Below are positions 46,703 to 55,231 of a stretch of DNA of 64,000 bases, piece by piece. The position numbers and the translations under genes were made by a program. Below the pieces are notes generated by a model that worked only from the letters and a program-made list of their open reading frames with translations, was not told the DNA's origin and did no database searches. The DNA lies in contig NZ_CABFVD010000001.1 in assembly GCF_902143515.1 (NCBI RefSeq), forward strand, positions 874,122 through 938,121, given 5' to 3'. This DNA is from Hathewaya massiliensis. GTDB taxonomy: Bacteria; Bacillota; Clostridia; Clostridiales; Clostridiaceae. The first letter of the stretch is position 1; every line of letters begins with the position of its first letter.

Positions 46703-46731
46703 AACCCTTGAAACCTAGTAATTTCAAGGGT
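46703..46731 (+). terminator. Internal hairpin between tnpB and tnpC
   Basis: ACCCTTGAAA pairs with TTTCAAGGGT and is followed by TTTATGG. It probably lowers transcription into the transposase gene. Confidence 0.6.
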
Positions 46732-46775
46732 TTTATGGTATAATAGAAATATCAAATAAAGCTAAAGGGGTAACT

Positions 46776-48419
46776 ATGAGTCACAAAATTTTAAACAATG
46801 AACTTGATGAAGCTACTAAATTATTAATTAGCAAAGTTGAATCAATGGAAGAAGAGATTAATAATAACAAAGAAGAATTAAGTGAAAAGGATAAAGAAAT
46901 CCAACAACTTAAAAATGAGATAGCATTTTTAAAGGGTGTTATATCTAATAGAAATAGAAAGATATTCGGAGCATCCAGTGAACAAGTAGATGCTAACCAA
47001 TTATCTTTTTTTAACGAAGCTGAAAAACATAGTGATTCAAAGGTAGAAGAACCTACTTTAGAGGAAATTACATATAAAAGAGCCAAGAAAAGCAATTATA
47101 CTGGAAAGAAAGACAATTTAGCTAATTTAGAAAGAGTTGTTGTTGAACATAAATTAGAAGGTGAGGATCTTAACTGCAAGGAATGTGGTGAAGAACTTAC
47201 TCCTATCGGAGTTAAATCTAGAAAAGAAGTTGTTAAATACATTCCTGCTAAATTAATAATTGAGGAGCATGTTGTTTATAGCTATGCTTGTAAAACATGC
47301 GAAAGAGCCACTGGTGAAAGTAAAATAGTTTCACCAGAAACACCTAAAACTATTTTTTATAATAGCATGGCCTCAAATGAGTTAATTGCACATACCCTAA
47401 TACTTAAATATCAACATGCAATGCCACTATATAGGCAAGAAACTTACTTTAATATGATGGGTGCTACTCTTTCAAGGCAGACTCTATGCAATTGGACTAT
47501 GTCTGCAGCAGATGCTTTGGAGCCAATATATAACCATATGAAAAAAGAATTGCTTAGCCGTAATTATATTAATGCTGATGAAACAACCTTAAAGGTAATT
47601 AATGATAATGGCAAGGCTTCTAAAGCTAAAAAGTACATGTGGTTATATATGAGTAATACCAACTCTAAGCCTGTGATCTTATATGATTATCAGAGCACTA
47701 GATCAAGCTCTTGCCCTAAGAATTTCTTAGGAGATTTTAAAGGTTTTCTTCAAACGGATGGATATAATGGATACAATTCCGTTAGCGAAGCTACAAGAGT
47801 ATACTGCTTGGCTCACATAAGAAGATACTTTCATAATATAATAGTAGATTTAGATAAAGAAGCCCTAAAAAATTCTAGAGGAGTAATAGGGTTTAATTAT
47901 TGTGAGCAAATTTATAAGCTTGAAAAAGAACTTAGAGAATCTTATTCAAGTGATGAAAATTATTGTGATATTAGATTTAAAATAAGAGCTGAGAAACTAG
48001 CCCCAATTATAGATAACTTTATTGATTATGTTGAAAGAGAAATAAAAGATGCTCTTCCAAGAAGTCCGTTAGGTAAGGCACTTGAGTATGCTAAAAAGCA
48101 TTTACCGGGATTAAAAAATGTATTATTAGATGGTTCTTTAGAAGTTGATAATAATGCTGCTGAAAGAGCTATCAAACCTTTTGTAATAGGTAGAAAAAAC
48201 TTCCTTTTTGCAAATACTGCTAAGGGTGCAACTGCAAGTAGCAATATTTATAGTATTGTTGAAACTGCCAAGGCTAATAATTTAGTTGTAGAAAGATACT
48301 TGGTTTATCTATTTGATAATCTATCAAAAATAGATATAAAAGATAACGAAAGTATAGAGAATCTCATGCCTTGGTCTCATAAGATCCCTGAAAATATGAA
48401 AATTAAAGAAAAGAAATAA
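46776..48419 (+). CDS. tnpC: IS66 transposase (TnpC)
   Basis: A 547-aa DDE transposase. A leucine-zipper-like coiled coil is at about 15-65. A zinc-binding segment with Cys pairs follows (CKECGEEL and CKTC, about 130-175). The catalytic core has Asp in INADETTLKV, Asp in QTDGYNGY and Glu in NNAAERAIKPF, followed by the typical GRKNFLFANT. The frame is intact, so the element may still be active. A stem TCCTAGTAA/TTACTAGGA follows the stop. Confidence 0.93.
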   Translation: MSHKILNNELDEATKLLISKVESMEEEINNNKEELSEKDKEIQQLKNEIAFLKGVISNRNRKIFGASSEQVDANQLSFFNEAEKHSDSKVEEPTLEEITYKRAKKSNYTGKKDNLANLERVVVEHKLEGEDLNCKECGEELTPIGVKSRKEVVKYIPAKLIIEEHVVYSYACKTCERATGESKIVSPETPKTIFYNSMASNELIAHTLILKYQHAMPLYRQETYFNMMGATLSRQTLCNWTMSAADALEPIYNHMKKELLSRNYINADETTLKVINDNGKASKAKKYMWLYMSNTNSKPVILYDYQSTRSSSCPKNFLGDFKGFLQTDGYNGYNSVSEATRVYCLAHIRRYFHNIIVDLDKEALKNSRGVIGFNYCEQIYKLEKELRESYSSDENYCDIRFKIRAEKLAPIIDNFIDYVEREIKDALPRSPLGKALEYAKKHLPGLKNVLLDGSLEVDNNAAERAIKPFVIGRKNFLFANTAKGATASSNIYSIVETAKANNLVVERYLVYLFDNLSKIDIKDNESIENLMPWSHKIPENMKIKEKK

Positions 48420-48516
48420 AATTAATCCTAGTAACGCTAATATGCCTTACTAGGATATTTTAATACTATTCTTGGAATTATTAAAGGTGCTAAAACTTTG
48501 ACGCTTACAAAATTTG

Positions 48517-48572
48517 TAAATTAAATATATAATTAAGCAAAATAAGCATAAAAAAATAGGGTATAGCATAAA
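48517..48572 (-). pseudogene. BceS-type histidine kinase, middle fragment (second TM helix)
   Basis: The 56 nt between the two insertion sequences read in frame as TM2 of the kinase (FMLYPIFLCLFCLIIYLI). The fragment is flanked by the IS66 duplication on one side (48509-48516) and the IS4 duplication GTTTTCATT on the other (48573-48581). Splicing it between the N-terminal and 3' parts restores the frame exactly. Confidence 0.9.
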
Positions 48573-48581
48573 GTTTTCATT

Positions 48582-50026
48582 CACTAGTGTTTAATTAATG
48601 GATTGAAAATCCTATTGACAATAATAACTTGTAATAAATTTCTATGTGTACCAGCAATATATAAATGAAAATAGTCAGCACCTTTGCTTTAATATAATTA
48701 CCACAATCATATCGCAAAGGAGTTGCTGACTATCTATGAATAATTATATCACTATTTTTGAAAAATTATTAGATATTGTTAACTGGAACACTTTGAAAAA
48801 ATCTACGTATAAGTTAGATGTTGACTATAATATAGCATCAAATCATTTGAAAACTCACCTTTACTTTCATTTAGCGAAGCTAGATAGCTTAAGGGATGTT
48901 GATGATTTTATGCAATCTGATTCTAAGCTAAAGGAGTCAATAAAAAGCGTTAGCTTGGGAACGTTGTCTAATTATAATAACTATATGGATTATAATGTTT
49001 ACATTCCAATATTAAACGAACTAATTGATACTGCTTTAAAACAATTACCTGTAAATGAGAAACTTAAAAAGTTTGGAACCATAAAACTAATAGATTCTTC
49101 AACTATAAGTATGGCCAAGACTTATTTTCAGTGGGCAGAATTTCGCTCTACAAAAGCAGGAATAAAGCTTCATACAAAATTCAACTTAAGCAAAGGAGTT
49201 CCTGAGCTTATAATTGTGTCTAATGCTAAACCACATGATAGAACTAAGATGAAAGAACTTATTACAGAAAACAACTGTATATATGTCTTTGACAAAGGCT
49301 ATGTTGACTATAAAAAGTTTGATGAGTTTAGCAATAAAGGAATACGCTTTATTACCCGATTAAAAGATAATGCTGCTATAACTGAAGTAAGTAAGCTTGA
49401 AATAACTTACTCTGACGTTACTCTACTAGATGATTCTATAAATATCATTGAAGATATTATTTGCTATCTTGGTACAGAAGATATTAATATGACAAAAAAT
49501 CAGTATAGGGTTATCACTGTAGTTGATTCTGAAGGTCAAATACTAACCTTTGTAACTAACATATTACAATATACTAGTGAAGATATAGCATGGTTATATA
49601 AAAAACGTTGGGATATCGAGCTATTCTTCAAATGGATTAAGCAAAATTTAAAAATTAAAAGATTCATAGGACATAGCCTTAATGCAGTTATGATGCAAAT
49701 TGTTTCGGCAATAATAACATTCATTATAATAAAACTAATACAAGACGTAGCCAAAACAGCCTACGGCTTATTAAAAATAAAGAGATTAATAAAACATTCA
49801 ATTACAAAATTAATAGATAATATCTTGTTTTCTTGGGAGAAGTGGTTAGGTGGCTAACTGCAACTATAAAACCATATACTTCCATACAAGCTATCACTAT
49901 GCGGGCAAGTCTGCCCTTTGTTATAGGAATATTATTCTATATTAGCTTAATTTAAGAATTTTACTATAAAGAATGATTATAATACAAATGTCAATGAAAA
50001 TATTTTCTAAAAATTAAACACTAGTG
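48582..50026 (+). mobile_element. IS4-family insertion sequence, 1445 bp, complete
   Basis: Terminal inverted repeats of at least 15 bp (CACTAGTGTTTAATT) begin at 48582 and end at 50026. A 9-bp target duplication GTTTTCATT is at 48573-48581 and 50027-50035. It carries one intact transposase gene. It lies 66 bp from the IS66 insertion in the same target gene and has the same orientation. Confidence 0.95.
48736..49857 (+). CDS. IS4-family transposase
   Basis: A 373-aa DDE transposase. LIDSSTISMAKT holds the first Asp, VFDKGYVDY the second, and YKKRWDIELFFKWIKQN is the Y-(2)-R-(3)-E-(6)-K signature that defines the IS4 family and contains the catalytic Glu. The N-terminus (about 1-90) resembles the DUF4372 domain of these enzymes. 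The frame is intact. AAAGGAG lies upstream of the ATG with a slightly long spacing. Confidence 0.92.
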   Translation: MNNYITIFEKLLDIVNWNTLKKSTYKLDVDYNIASNHLKTHLYFHLAKLDSLRDVDDFMQSDSKLKESIKSVSLGTLSNYNNYMDYNVYIPILNELIDTALKQLPVNEKLKKFGTIKLIDSSTISMAKTYFQWAEFRSTKAGIKLHTKFNLSKGVPELIIVSNAKPHDRTKMKELITENNCIYVFDKGYVDYKKFDEFSNKGIRFITRLKDNAAITEVSKLEITYSDVTLLDDSINIIEDIICYLGTEDINMTKNQYRVITVVDSEGQILTFVTNILQYTSEDIAWLYKKRWDIELFFKWIKQNLKIKRFIGHSLNAVMMQIVSAIITFIIIKLIQDVAKTAYGLLKIKRLIKHSITKLIDNILFSWEKWLGG

Positions 50027-50035
50027 GTTTTCATT

Positions 50036-50143
50036 ATATAATAAGTAATAAAATAAAATTATAAAAAAGCAATTAAATAAATACATAAAAATTGAAACCT
50101 TTTCTTTTTTTAAAACATATCCAGCTAACTTACTTAAGGACAT
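50036..50143 (-). pseudogene. BceS-type histidine kinase, 5' part (first TM helix)
   Basis: The kinase starts at ATG 50143 inside the end of the response-regulator gene (14-nt overlap), with AGAGGTG upstream. It reads MSLSKLAGYVLKKEK, then TM1 (SIFMYLFNCFFIILFYYLLY) and runs straight into the IS4 target duplication, which adds Asn-Glu-Asn in frame. Translation then stops within 1 codon after the IS border. This is the true N-terminus of the kinase whose catalytic part is at 45073-45908. Confidence 0.9.
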
Positions 50144-50798
50144 AACCAACACCTCTTTTAGTTTCTATATTCAATTGTATATTTTTTTCTTTGAGCCTTT
50201 TCTTTAACCTAGTAATATTAACTGTTAGAGTATTATCATCTACAAACTCATCTTCATCCCATAACTCTTCCAACAATTCTTCCCTAGTAACCACCTTTTT
50301 ATAGTTAATAAAGAATATTTTAAGAAGCTTGTACTCATTCTTCGATAATGACATACTTCCATTACCAGTTCTTATCTCCATGCTATCACAGCAAAGCTTT
50401 ATTTTATTAACCTCAATAATATTTCCATTGGTGCTATTTGTTCTTCTTAATACTGCATTTATTTTTGCTAAAAGTATTCCAATACTGAAAGGCTTTGTTA
50501 TATAATCATCTGCACCTAAATCTATACCTCTAATTTGTTCTCCTTCTTCACCTCTCGAAGAAACTATAATAACAGGTGTATTTAACTTTTTTCTAATTAG
50601 CTTCAAAAAATAAAATCCATCAAACTTTGGAAGATTTATATCCAAAAGTATTAAATCGCTTTCTCCATTAAATATTTTCTTCTCAATATCATTGAAATCA
50701 TTAATTGTTTCAACTACATAGTCATAAGCATTTAAGTATTCTTCTATATATTTTATTAAATTAATATCATCCTCTATAAGTAAAATTCTTTTCCCCAT
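50130..50798 (-). CDS. BceR-type OmpR-family response regulator
   Basis: A 222-aa protein. The receiver domain (1-115) has the acidic pair in LLIEDD, the phospho-acceptor Asp in LILLDINLPKFDG and Lys in DYITKPFS. The C-terminal winged helix (about 130-222) includes KNEYKLLKIFF and LTVNITRLKKRL. It normally activates bceAB transcription after phosphorylation by BceS. The first gene of the former four-gene operon, it is intact, but its kinase is not, so it is probably uninducible. Confidence 0.9.
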   Translation of the reverse strand: MGKRILLIEDDINLIKYIEEYLNAYDYVVETINDFNDIEKKIFNGESDLILLDINLPKFDGFYFLKLIRKKLNTPVIIVSSRGEEGEQIRGIDLGADDYITKPFSIGILLAKINAVLRRTNSTNGNIIEVNKIKLCCDSMEIRTGNGSMSLSKNEYKLLKIFFINYKKVVTREELLEELWDEDEFVDDNTLTVNITRLKKRLKEKNIQLNIETKRGVGYVLK

Positions 50799-51096
50799 AT
50801 CTATCCTCTTTTAAATTTTATTGGTCTTCTTACAAATAACAGTTATAATTATGCATATATTATATCAAATAATATCCAAAAATACATCTATGTAACTTAC
50901 CTGAGATAGATTATATTATATCTAGTCAACAAATTAAATCAGTATAGGGTGAATAATTTACTGTGAATTTAAGAATTGATGCAAGTGAACATCCAGGATA
51001 CCATTAAAGTTCACCTGTTAGAAGATATTTTGGAGAAACACCCAAAATTATTAAAGTAGAATAAACCATGTTAACATAGCTATCCACTAAAATTAT
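50799..51096. other. Upstream region of the Bce-type operon
   Basis: About 300 bp without a gene, holding the operon promoter. GTGAAC and GTTCAC near 50990-51030 form a spaced inverted repeat that could be a regulator site. No other clear signal. Confidence 0.35.
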
Positions 51097-51134
51097 GAGA
51101 ACTAGAAAACTATTTCTATGATTTTCTAGTTCTC
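51097..51134. terminator. Hairpin at the end of the zinc-ribbon remnant
   Basis: GAGAACTAGAAAA and TTTTCTAGTTCTC form a perfect 13-bp stem with a 12-base loop. It includes the stop codon of the remnant gene. Confidence 0.7.
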
Positions 51135-51359
51135 TTCATTTTTATACTCATCCATCTGTTTTAAAAAATTAATTTGAGTTTCTGTCTTCCCATTATATCT
51201 GAGACTATCATTAACAGAATCTTGTTTAATATCATTTGATTGGGAAGTTATAGAAAGTTTTATTTCCTCAAATTCCTCATTTGTAAGTCTTATGTAACTG
51301 TTACACTTTGGACAAGAAATACAATACTCTTTTGCATATGGTATTATTGGAATAAAATT
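51126..51359 (-). pseudogene. 3' remnant of a zinc-ribbon membrane-protein gene
   Basis: Seventy-seven codons are open up to TAG. The start reads FIPIIPYAKEYCISCPKC, then SYIRLTNEEFEEIKLSI. This matches the second half of small zinc-ribbon proteins that have a first Cys pair, a hydrophobic segment ending FFIPVIPY and a second Cys pair. The first half is missing, closed by TAA, and there is no start codon or ribosome site. It is a decayed gene fragment. Confidence 0.6.
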
Positions 51360-51511
51360 TTATCACCCCATACGAATATTTTTTTCTAATTATACCATTT
51401 AAACATATTTGTCTCAATATACAATATAAATAATCAAACTGTATGTATACTGAATATAATGAATTGTAAGAAATAATATTTCCTTAAATTTTTTATATGT
51501 AGGTGATTGTA

Positions 51512-52060
51512 ATGTCATATTGTAATAAAAAAATTACAACAGAAGTATCTATTGATTATCCTTTATATCAATCTAAAAAAGGTAATTACTTCATTGGTCA
51601 AACACCAATTTTAACTGGGGAAACTAAACATGCTTTAGCTGCATTAATAAATCCAAGTAAATCAAATAGAAATATATATCTAAATGCTATAACTATAACA
51701 AACATTTCAGCTATTAATTTATTTGCTGAATTTTATCTACGATCAAACTTTAGTAATGGAGTTACTAGCAAATTAGTTAGCTGTACTAATACAACTATTT
51801 CTCCTGAACCAGTTCATAAAGGCAAAATTAAATATTTAACTAAGGCTACTGAACCTCCAAATGATGGTGTTTCTATATTTAGTAGAATAGTTTCTTCAAA
51901 CTCAACATTAGTAGTTGATGGTGGTCAAATTATCCTTGGACCTGAAGAATCTATTATTGTTTATATTGGTGGTTTTTTACCTGTTGCCTTTGATAATGTA
52001 AGATTTGCTTTTGGATGGTGGGAGGAAGAAGACCTTAACTGCCATAATCATTCTTGTTAG
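51512..52060 (+). CDS. DUF6143-like protein
   Basis: A 182-aa protein without signal peptide or membrane helix. GETKHALAALINPSKSNRNIYLNAITITN and the C-terminal FAFGWWEEE resemble DUF6143 proteins found in spore-forming Firmicutes, which look like all-beta structural or coat-associated proteins; this match is from memory. AGGTGATTGTA precedes ATG 51512, while a GTG at 51503 overlaps that site and is unlikely. The end NCHNHSC could bind metal. No operon partner. Confidence 0.6.
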   Translation: MSYCNKKITTEVSIDYPLYQSKKGNYFIGQTPILTGETKHALAALINPSKSNRNIYLNAITITNISAINLFAEFYLRSNFSNGVTSKLVSCTNTTISPEPVHKGKIKYLTKATEPPNDGVSIFSRIVSSNSTLVVDGGQIILGPEESIIVYIGGFLPVAFDNVRFAFGWWEEEDLNCHNHSC

Positions 52061-52135
52061 AATATAGTAGATTTTCATGGGTAATTTAAAAATAATTTTA
52101 TGTTTTAGAATAGTGTTGAAAATATATAAATTTTG

Positions 52136-52160
52136 AAGGGAAGCCATTTTGACTTCCCTT
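52136..52160 (+). terminator. Terminator after the DUF6143-like gene
   Basis: AAGGGAAG and CTTCCCTT flank a 9-base loop, followed by AATTAGTCTTTT. Confidence 0.65.
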
Positions 52161-52222
52161 AATTAGTCTTTTAAGAACATTGTAAATACATATATTTAAA
52201 ATGTCTATTTCATCTTTCCTAA

Positions 52223-52546
52223 TTATTTATCATCCTTATTAGGGCATACCTCATTTACATAATCCCAATATTCTCCTGGGGTTAATGGTTTTGGTTCAGT
52301 AAGCATTTCTGCTACTTTTGCAAGTTCTTTGATTTTGTTGTGAAGCATCGGTTGTAAGCAACAAGGAACATGGTCTTGATTAACTCTATGTAACAGTACG
52401 CATTCAAAACATTTTCCATGCCACTCACACTTTATTTTAGGGCATGTACAATGTCTATTTTTCTCTGTTTTTATCATTTCTCTACATTCTTTTATCATTT
52501 CAAGATATTTTTCTTTTTTCTCCTGAGTAATTTCAACACATTCCAT
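52223..52546 (-). CDS. Cys-rich protein with DUF6485-like metal-binding motif
   Basis: A 107-aa protein. Its centre holds CTCPKIKCEWHGKCFECV followed by a His and later CC, a dense Cys/His pattern like the short DUF6485 proteins (C-x-C-P-x3-C-x2-HG-K-C-x2-C). It probably binds a metal ion. Flanking parts are helical and charged. ATG 52561 is in frame, but GGAGGT lies directly after it, so ATG 52546 is chosen. Function unknown. Confidence 0.6.
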   Translation of the reverse strand: MECVEITQEKKEKYLEMIKECREMIKTEKNRHCTCPKIKCEWHGKCFECVLLHRVNQDHVPCCLQPMLHNKIKELAKVAEMLTEPKPLTPGEYWDYVNEVCPNKDDK

Positions 52547-52648
52547 AAAAATTACCTCCATTAGTATTTAGCTTTGTAATATATTTCTCCATACCAGTTA
52601 CAATTGAATTTTTACATTTTAAATTTTTTAAAGTCTCAATTTTAATCT

Positions 52649-52741
52649 TTATTGCCATAGCTCCTTTAAGATGTGAAGTACTTTTGCTTCAGTTCTTTTA
52701 CTTACTTGCTCTTGAATCTTATAGATTATCTCACCTTTCAT
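52649..52741 (-). CDS. Possible 30-aa small protein or remnant
   Basis: AGGAG lies 9 nt before an ATG that opens 30 codons (MKGEIIYKIQEQVSKRTEAK onward), a single predicted amphipathic helix ending at TAA. It lies between the methyltransferase and the Cys-rich gene. It may be a small protein or the end of a lost gene. No family is recognised. Confidence 0.3.
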   Translation of the reverse strand: MKGEIIYKIQEQVSKRTEAKVLHILKELWQ

Positions 52742-52777
52742 ATTATTATGCTCCTAATCATTATTTAATTTTCCCTC

Positions 52778-53605
52778 TTATAATAATTTCTTAGGTTTCC
52801 TTGCTATAAGCATTCCGCTAGTTTTAGGTATATCAATACTTCCATCTCTTAAAATTATATCTTCTAAATATCTGTAAAAGTCTTTTATTCTACTTTCAGT
52901 CATTATATCCTGTATATTTACGTGCCCTTCCAAAGATAGAACATAATCTACTAAAGGCTTTGCTTCTGTTATATGAAAAGAATCTTCATATACTAATTTT
53001 TCAACAGAATCAAAATGCTTAGATAACTGCTCAATTCCATTTTCTAATCCAAATTCCTTTGCAGTAGAAAAGGATGTATAATCAAGTCTAGAATCAAAAC
53101 TCATAACTAAATCTTTAAAGCCCTTCATACTATTAATGCTATTAGTAGTGGCATAAAAAACTCCATCTGACTTAAGTATGCGAGCAATCTCCCTTATTGC
53201 TAAATCTCTATTTTGCACATGGTAAAGCATATGGTTTGCAATAACACAATCAAATGAACTATCCTCATATTCAGTATTTTGTATATCCCTAACAGAATAA
53301 TCAACTACTTGTTCAATGCCTGAAAGATTATCCCTTGTTGCTTTTAACATCCCTTCAGATAAATCTGTGAGAGTTATTTTAATGTCTTTTGGTATCCTAT
53401 ACTTGTTATCTGACCACAGATTTCCGTTTCCACAACCAAATTCAATAACTTTATCATTAGGCTTAAACATATATTGATCAAATATCCACTTATACCAACC
53501 ATAATTATTTGTGCTAAAACCATAATGCAGGGCCTGTCTAGCATTTAAATTCTTATCTGAATTGTACTGAAATCTAACTATATCCCTATCATTTGCTCTA
53601 GACAT
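52778..53605 (-). CDS. Class I SAM-dependent methyltransferase
   Basis: A 275-aa Rossmann-fold methyltransferase. Motif I is VIEFGCGNGNLW (about residue 53), then TLTDLSEGML (acidic loop binding the ribose), CVIANHMLYHV (motif IV) and ILKSDGVFYATT (motif VI). It is of the UbiE/Methyltransf_11 type that methylates small molecules. The C-terminal 90 residues are specific and give no substrate clue. GGAGTGATTAT precedes the ATG. It is monocistronic. Confidence 0.85.
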   Translation of the reverse strand: MSRANDRDIVRFQYNSDKNLNARQALHYGFSTNNYGWYKWIFDQYMFKPNDKVIEFGCGNGNLWSDNKYRIPKDIKITLTDLSEGMLKATRDNLSGIEQVVDYSVRDIQNTEYEDSSFDCVIANHMLYHVQNRDLAIREIARILKSDGVFYATTNSINSMKGFKDLVMSFDSRLDYTSFSTAKEFGLENGIEQLSKHFDSVEKLVYEDSFHITEAKPLVDYVLSLEGHVNIQDIMTESRIKDFYRYLEDIILRDGSIDIPKTSGMLIARKPKKLL

Positions 53606-53745
53606 ATAATCACTCCATTCTTATTATTCAACATTAAAACCTGATTTTTTGAGCTACAACCTTTTTAAGTATTTGTTTAAGTCTTTATAAAAATTGCCTT
53701 TACTTATGGTTCAATCACTATAAATACTTTAATAAGACTTCTATG

Positions 53746-54396
53746 TTATCTTCCCTCTCCCAATCTTACATCTGGCACAAAACGTTGTAAAGCTTCAATA
53801 AAGTCCTCATATTGTTTTTTCTTTTTAATTGTAAATCCACCTAATATATTGCAGTCTTTATCACAAAGATTAGTATAATATTCCCTTCCTAATCCAGTAA
53901 CACTTGAATGATCTTTTAGAGATATGGTTTTAGTGGAATACACATCTGAAAGTTTAAAAATCTTATAAGATGTTAATGGAGCTCTGCCGAATTTGTATAC
54001 TAAATAATGTTCTGTAAAATAATATTCTCCATGCCCATCTTTTAATTGAACTTTATGTAAAGGCTCTGACATCATCTCACTATCGAATTGGTTAACTTCA
54101 TCCTGTGTAATAAGTATTTCTTCTAAACTTTTACGAAGCTCTGGGCACCCTTCTTTGTTATTTTTACGTTTCCCTATGAAGAGTGCTAGTCCAACTACAG
54201 CTATAATAATACCCATTGTTGTAATCATAGCAGACTTATTTTCTTCTGATAGTGTTCCTCCATTTATAAAAGCCATCCCACCAAATAAAATAAGCATAAA
54301 ACAAATCATTCCTACTATCATAGGAAATTGTTTTCTTTTTTTCTCGCGAAATTGATCAATTACGCGCTCTTGTTCTTCTAACCAGTTTGATTGCAT
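53746..54396 (-). CDS. Membrane protein with a cytoplasmic PH-like domain (hypothetical)
   Basis: A 216-aa protein: a charged N-terminal helix (1-23), two TM helices (about 25-43 and 58-76) and a soluble C-terminal domain of about 130 residues. Strands such as GEYYFTEHYLVYKFG and KLSDVYSTKTISL suggest a bacterial PH-like or YcxB-like fold. GGGGGAAATAGT precedes the ATG. It lies next to the PadR regulator on the same strand, 140 nt downstream, and may be its target gene. Function unknown. Confidence 0.6.
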   Translation of the reverse strand: MQSNWLEEQERVIDQFREKKRKQFPMIVGMICFMLILFGGMAFINGGTLSEENKSAMITTMGIIIAVVGLALFIGKRKNNKEGCPELRKSLEEILITQDEVNQFDSEMMSEPLHKVQLKDGHGEYYFTEHYLVYKFGRAPLTSYKIFKLSDVYSTKTISLKDHSSVTGLGREYYTNLCDKDCNILGGFTIKKKKQYEDFIEALQRFVPDVRLGEGR

Positions 54397-54539
54397 ACTA
54401 TTTCCCCCTACCTTATTTTTATTTTACTTGTATTTAACATTTATATTTTACACTAATATCATAATGACTTTCTATGCTTTTTATAATAAGATAAACCTAA
54501 AAAACATTAGAAGCACCAAAAATCATAAAAAATGCTGAT

Positions 54540-54887
54540 TTACTTTTCATAGATATCCCCCTTTTCTAAATTCAAAAAGTTTTCAGCAAATTTAATCATC
54601 TGTTTCTTGCGCTCAATTTCTTTCATGAGCATCTCTCTCCCTTTGTTAGTTATTTTATATACTTTTTTATTTTCATCTGCTTCAGAATTTAACTCCACTA
54701 AATCTGCTGCTAGAAGTTTTTTCAACGTTGTATAAAGTGATGCAGGTCCAATAACAACTTCATTTTGGGTAAATTTTTCAACAGTTTTCATAATTAGATA
54801 GCCATGTTTCTCCTGAATAACACTAGATAAAATATAAAAAGCAGAATCTGTTAGTTCTCCAATATCAATCGAATCTTTCCTTGCCAT
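54540..54887 (-). CDS. PadR-family transcriptional regulator
   Basis: A 115-aa winged-helix regulator. TDSAFYILSSVIQEKHGYLIM, then VVIGPASLYTTLKKLL (recognition helix) and KKVYKITNKGREML are the PadR motifs. The short C-terminal helix is for dimerisation. AAAGGAGAATTAT precedes ATG 54887; a longer start at 54911 would fall in the operator. A large palindrome directly upstream suggests autorepression. PadR proteins typically respond to phenolic or antimicrobial compounds and control transporters. Confidence 0.87.
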   Translation of the reverse strand: MARKDSIDIGELTDSAFYILSSVIQEKHGYLIMKTVEKFTQNEVVIGPASLYTTLKKLLAADLVELNSEADENKKVYKITNKGREMLMKEIERKKQMIKFAENFLNLEKGDIYEK

Positions 54888-54910
54888 ATAATTCTCCTTT
54901 CTATTTAACA

Positions 54911-54963
54911 ATATATCATTTATTGATATATCATTAAATATAATATATCAATAAATGATATAT
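54911..54963. promoter_or_regulatory. Palindromic PadR operator region
   Basis: A perfect inverted repeat has 21-bp arms: 54911-54931 and 54943-54963, 11 bp apart. Each arm is itself nearly palindromic (TATCA-TTTAT-TGATA), giving two tandem dimer sites with dyad symmetry. It begins 24 bp before the padR start codon. Confidence 0.75.
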
Positions 54964-55035
54964 ACGTCAAATGTTTATATGCTGTATTTTTATATTCTTA
55001 ATAGCACTACTAACATTTGCACTCTGTGAAAGTTC

Positions 55036-55062
55036 CAGTGGCAAAATCAAAGATTTTCACTG
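55036..55062. repeat. Hairpin module
   Basis: CAGTG...CACTG encloses AAAATC/GATTTT. The layout resembles the CCAAATC/GATTTGG hairpins at 55199 and 55272, and all lie in one gene-free stretch. Confidence 0.45.
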
Positions 55063-55097
55063 TTACTTTTAATGTTACTTATAAAAAAAAACCTAAA

Positions 55098-55137
55098 AAA
55101 ATAGTAGCCCCAACTCGCAATTGGAATCTACTATTTT
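55098..55137. terminator. Bidirectional hairpin
   Basis: AAAATAGTAG and CTACTATTTT form a 10-bp stem around a 20-base loop. It has a terminator-like appearance, but no gene lies directly before it. Confidence 0.5.
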
Positions 55138-55198
55138 ATAACCTAAAATTTTAGGAACACATTTCTTACATTTATTGTAATAGGAATAAATAAATTCC

Positions 55199-55226
55199 GC
55201 TAGCCAAATCAAAAATTTGGAGCATC
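55199..55226. repeat. Partial copy of the rlmH-downstream repeat
   Basis: These 28 bp match 55272-55299 at 25 positions (GCTAGCCAAATC at one end, ATTTGGAGCATC at the other) but lack the rlmH codons. The unit is itself an imperfect hairpin. Confidence 0.7.
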
Positions 55227-55231
55227 TTTTA

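Larger units (their letters stand above)
45917..48508 (+). mobile_element. IS66-family insertion sequence, 2592 bp, complete
   Basis: Ends match: GTAAGCGT at the left (45917) and its complement ACGCTTAC at the right (48501-48508). The 8-bp target duplication AAAATTTG lies at 45909-45916 and 48509-48516, the duplication length expected for IS66. It carries the three classical genes tnpA, tnpB and tnpC, all open. It sits inside the bceS-type kinase gene in the opposite orientation. The perfect duplication and intact genes point to a recent insertion. Confidence 0.95.
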
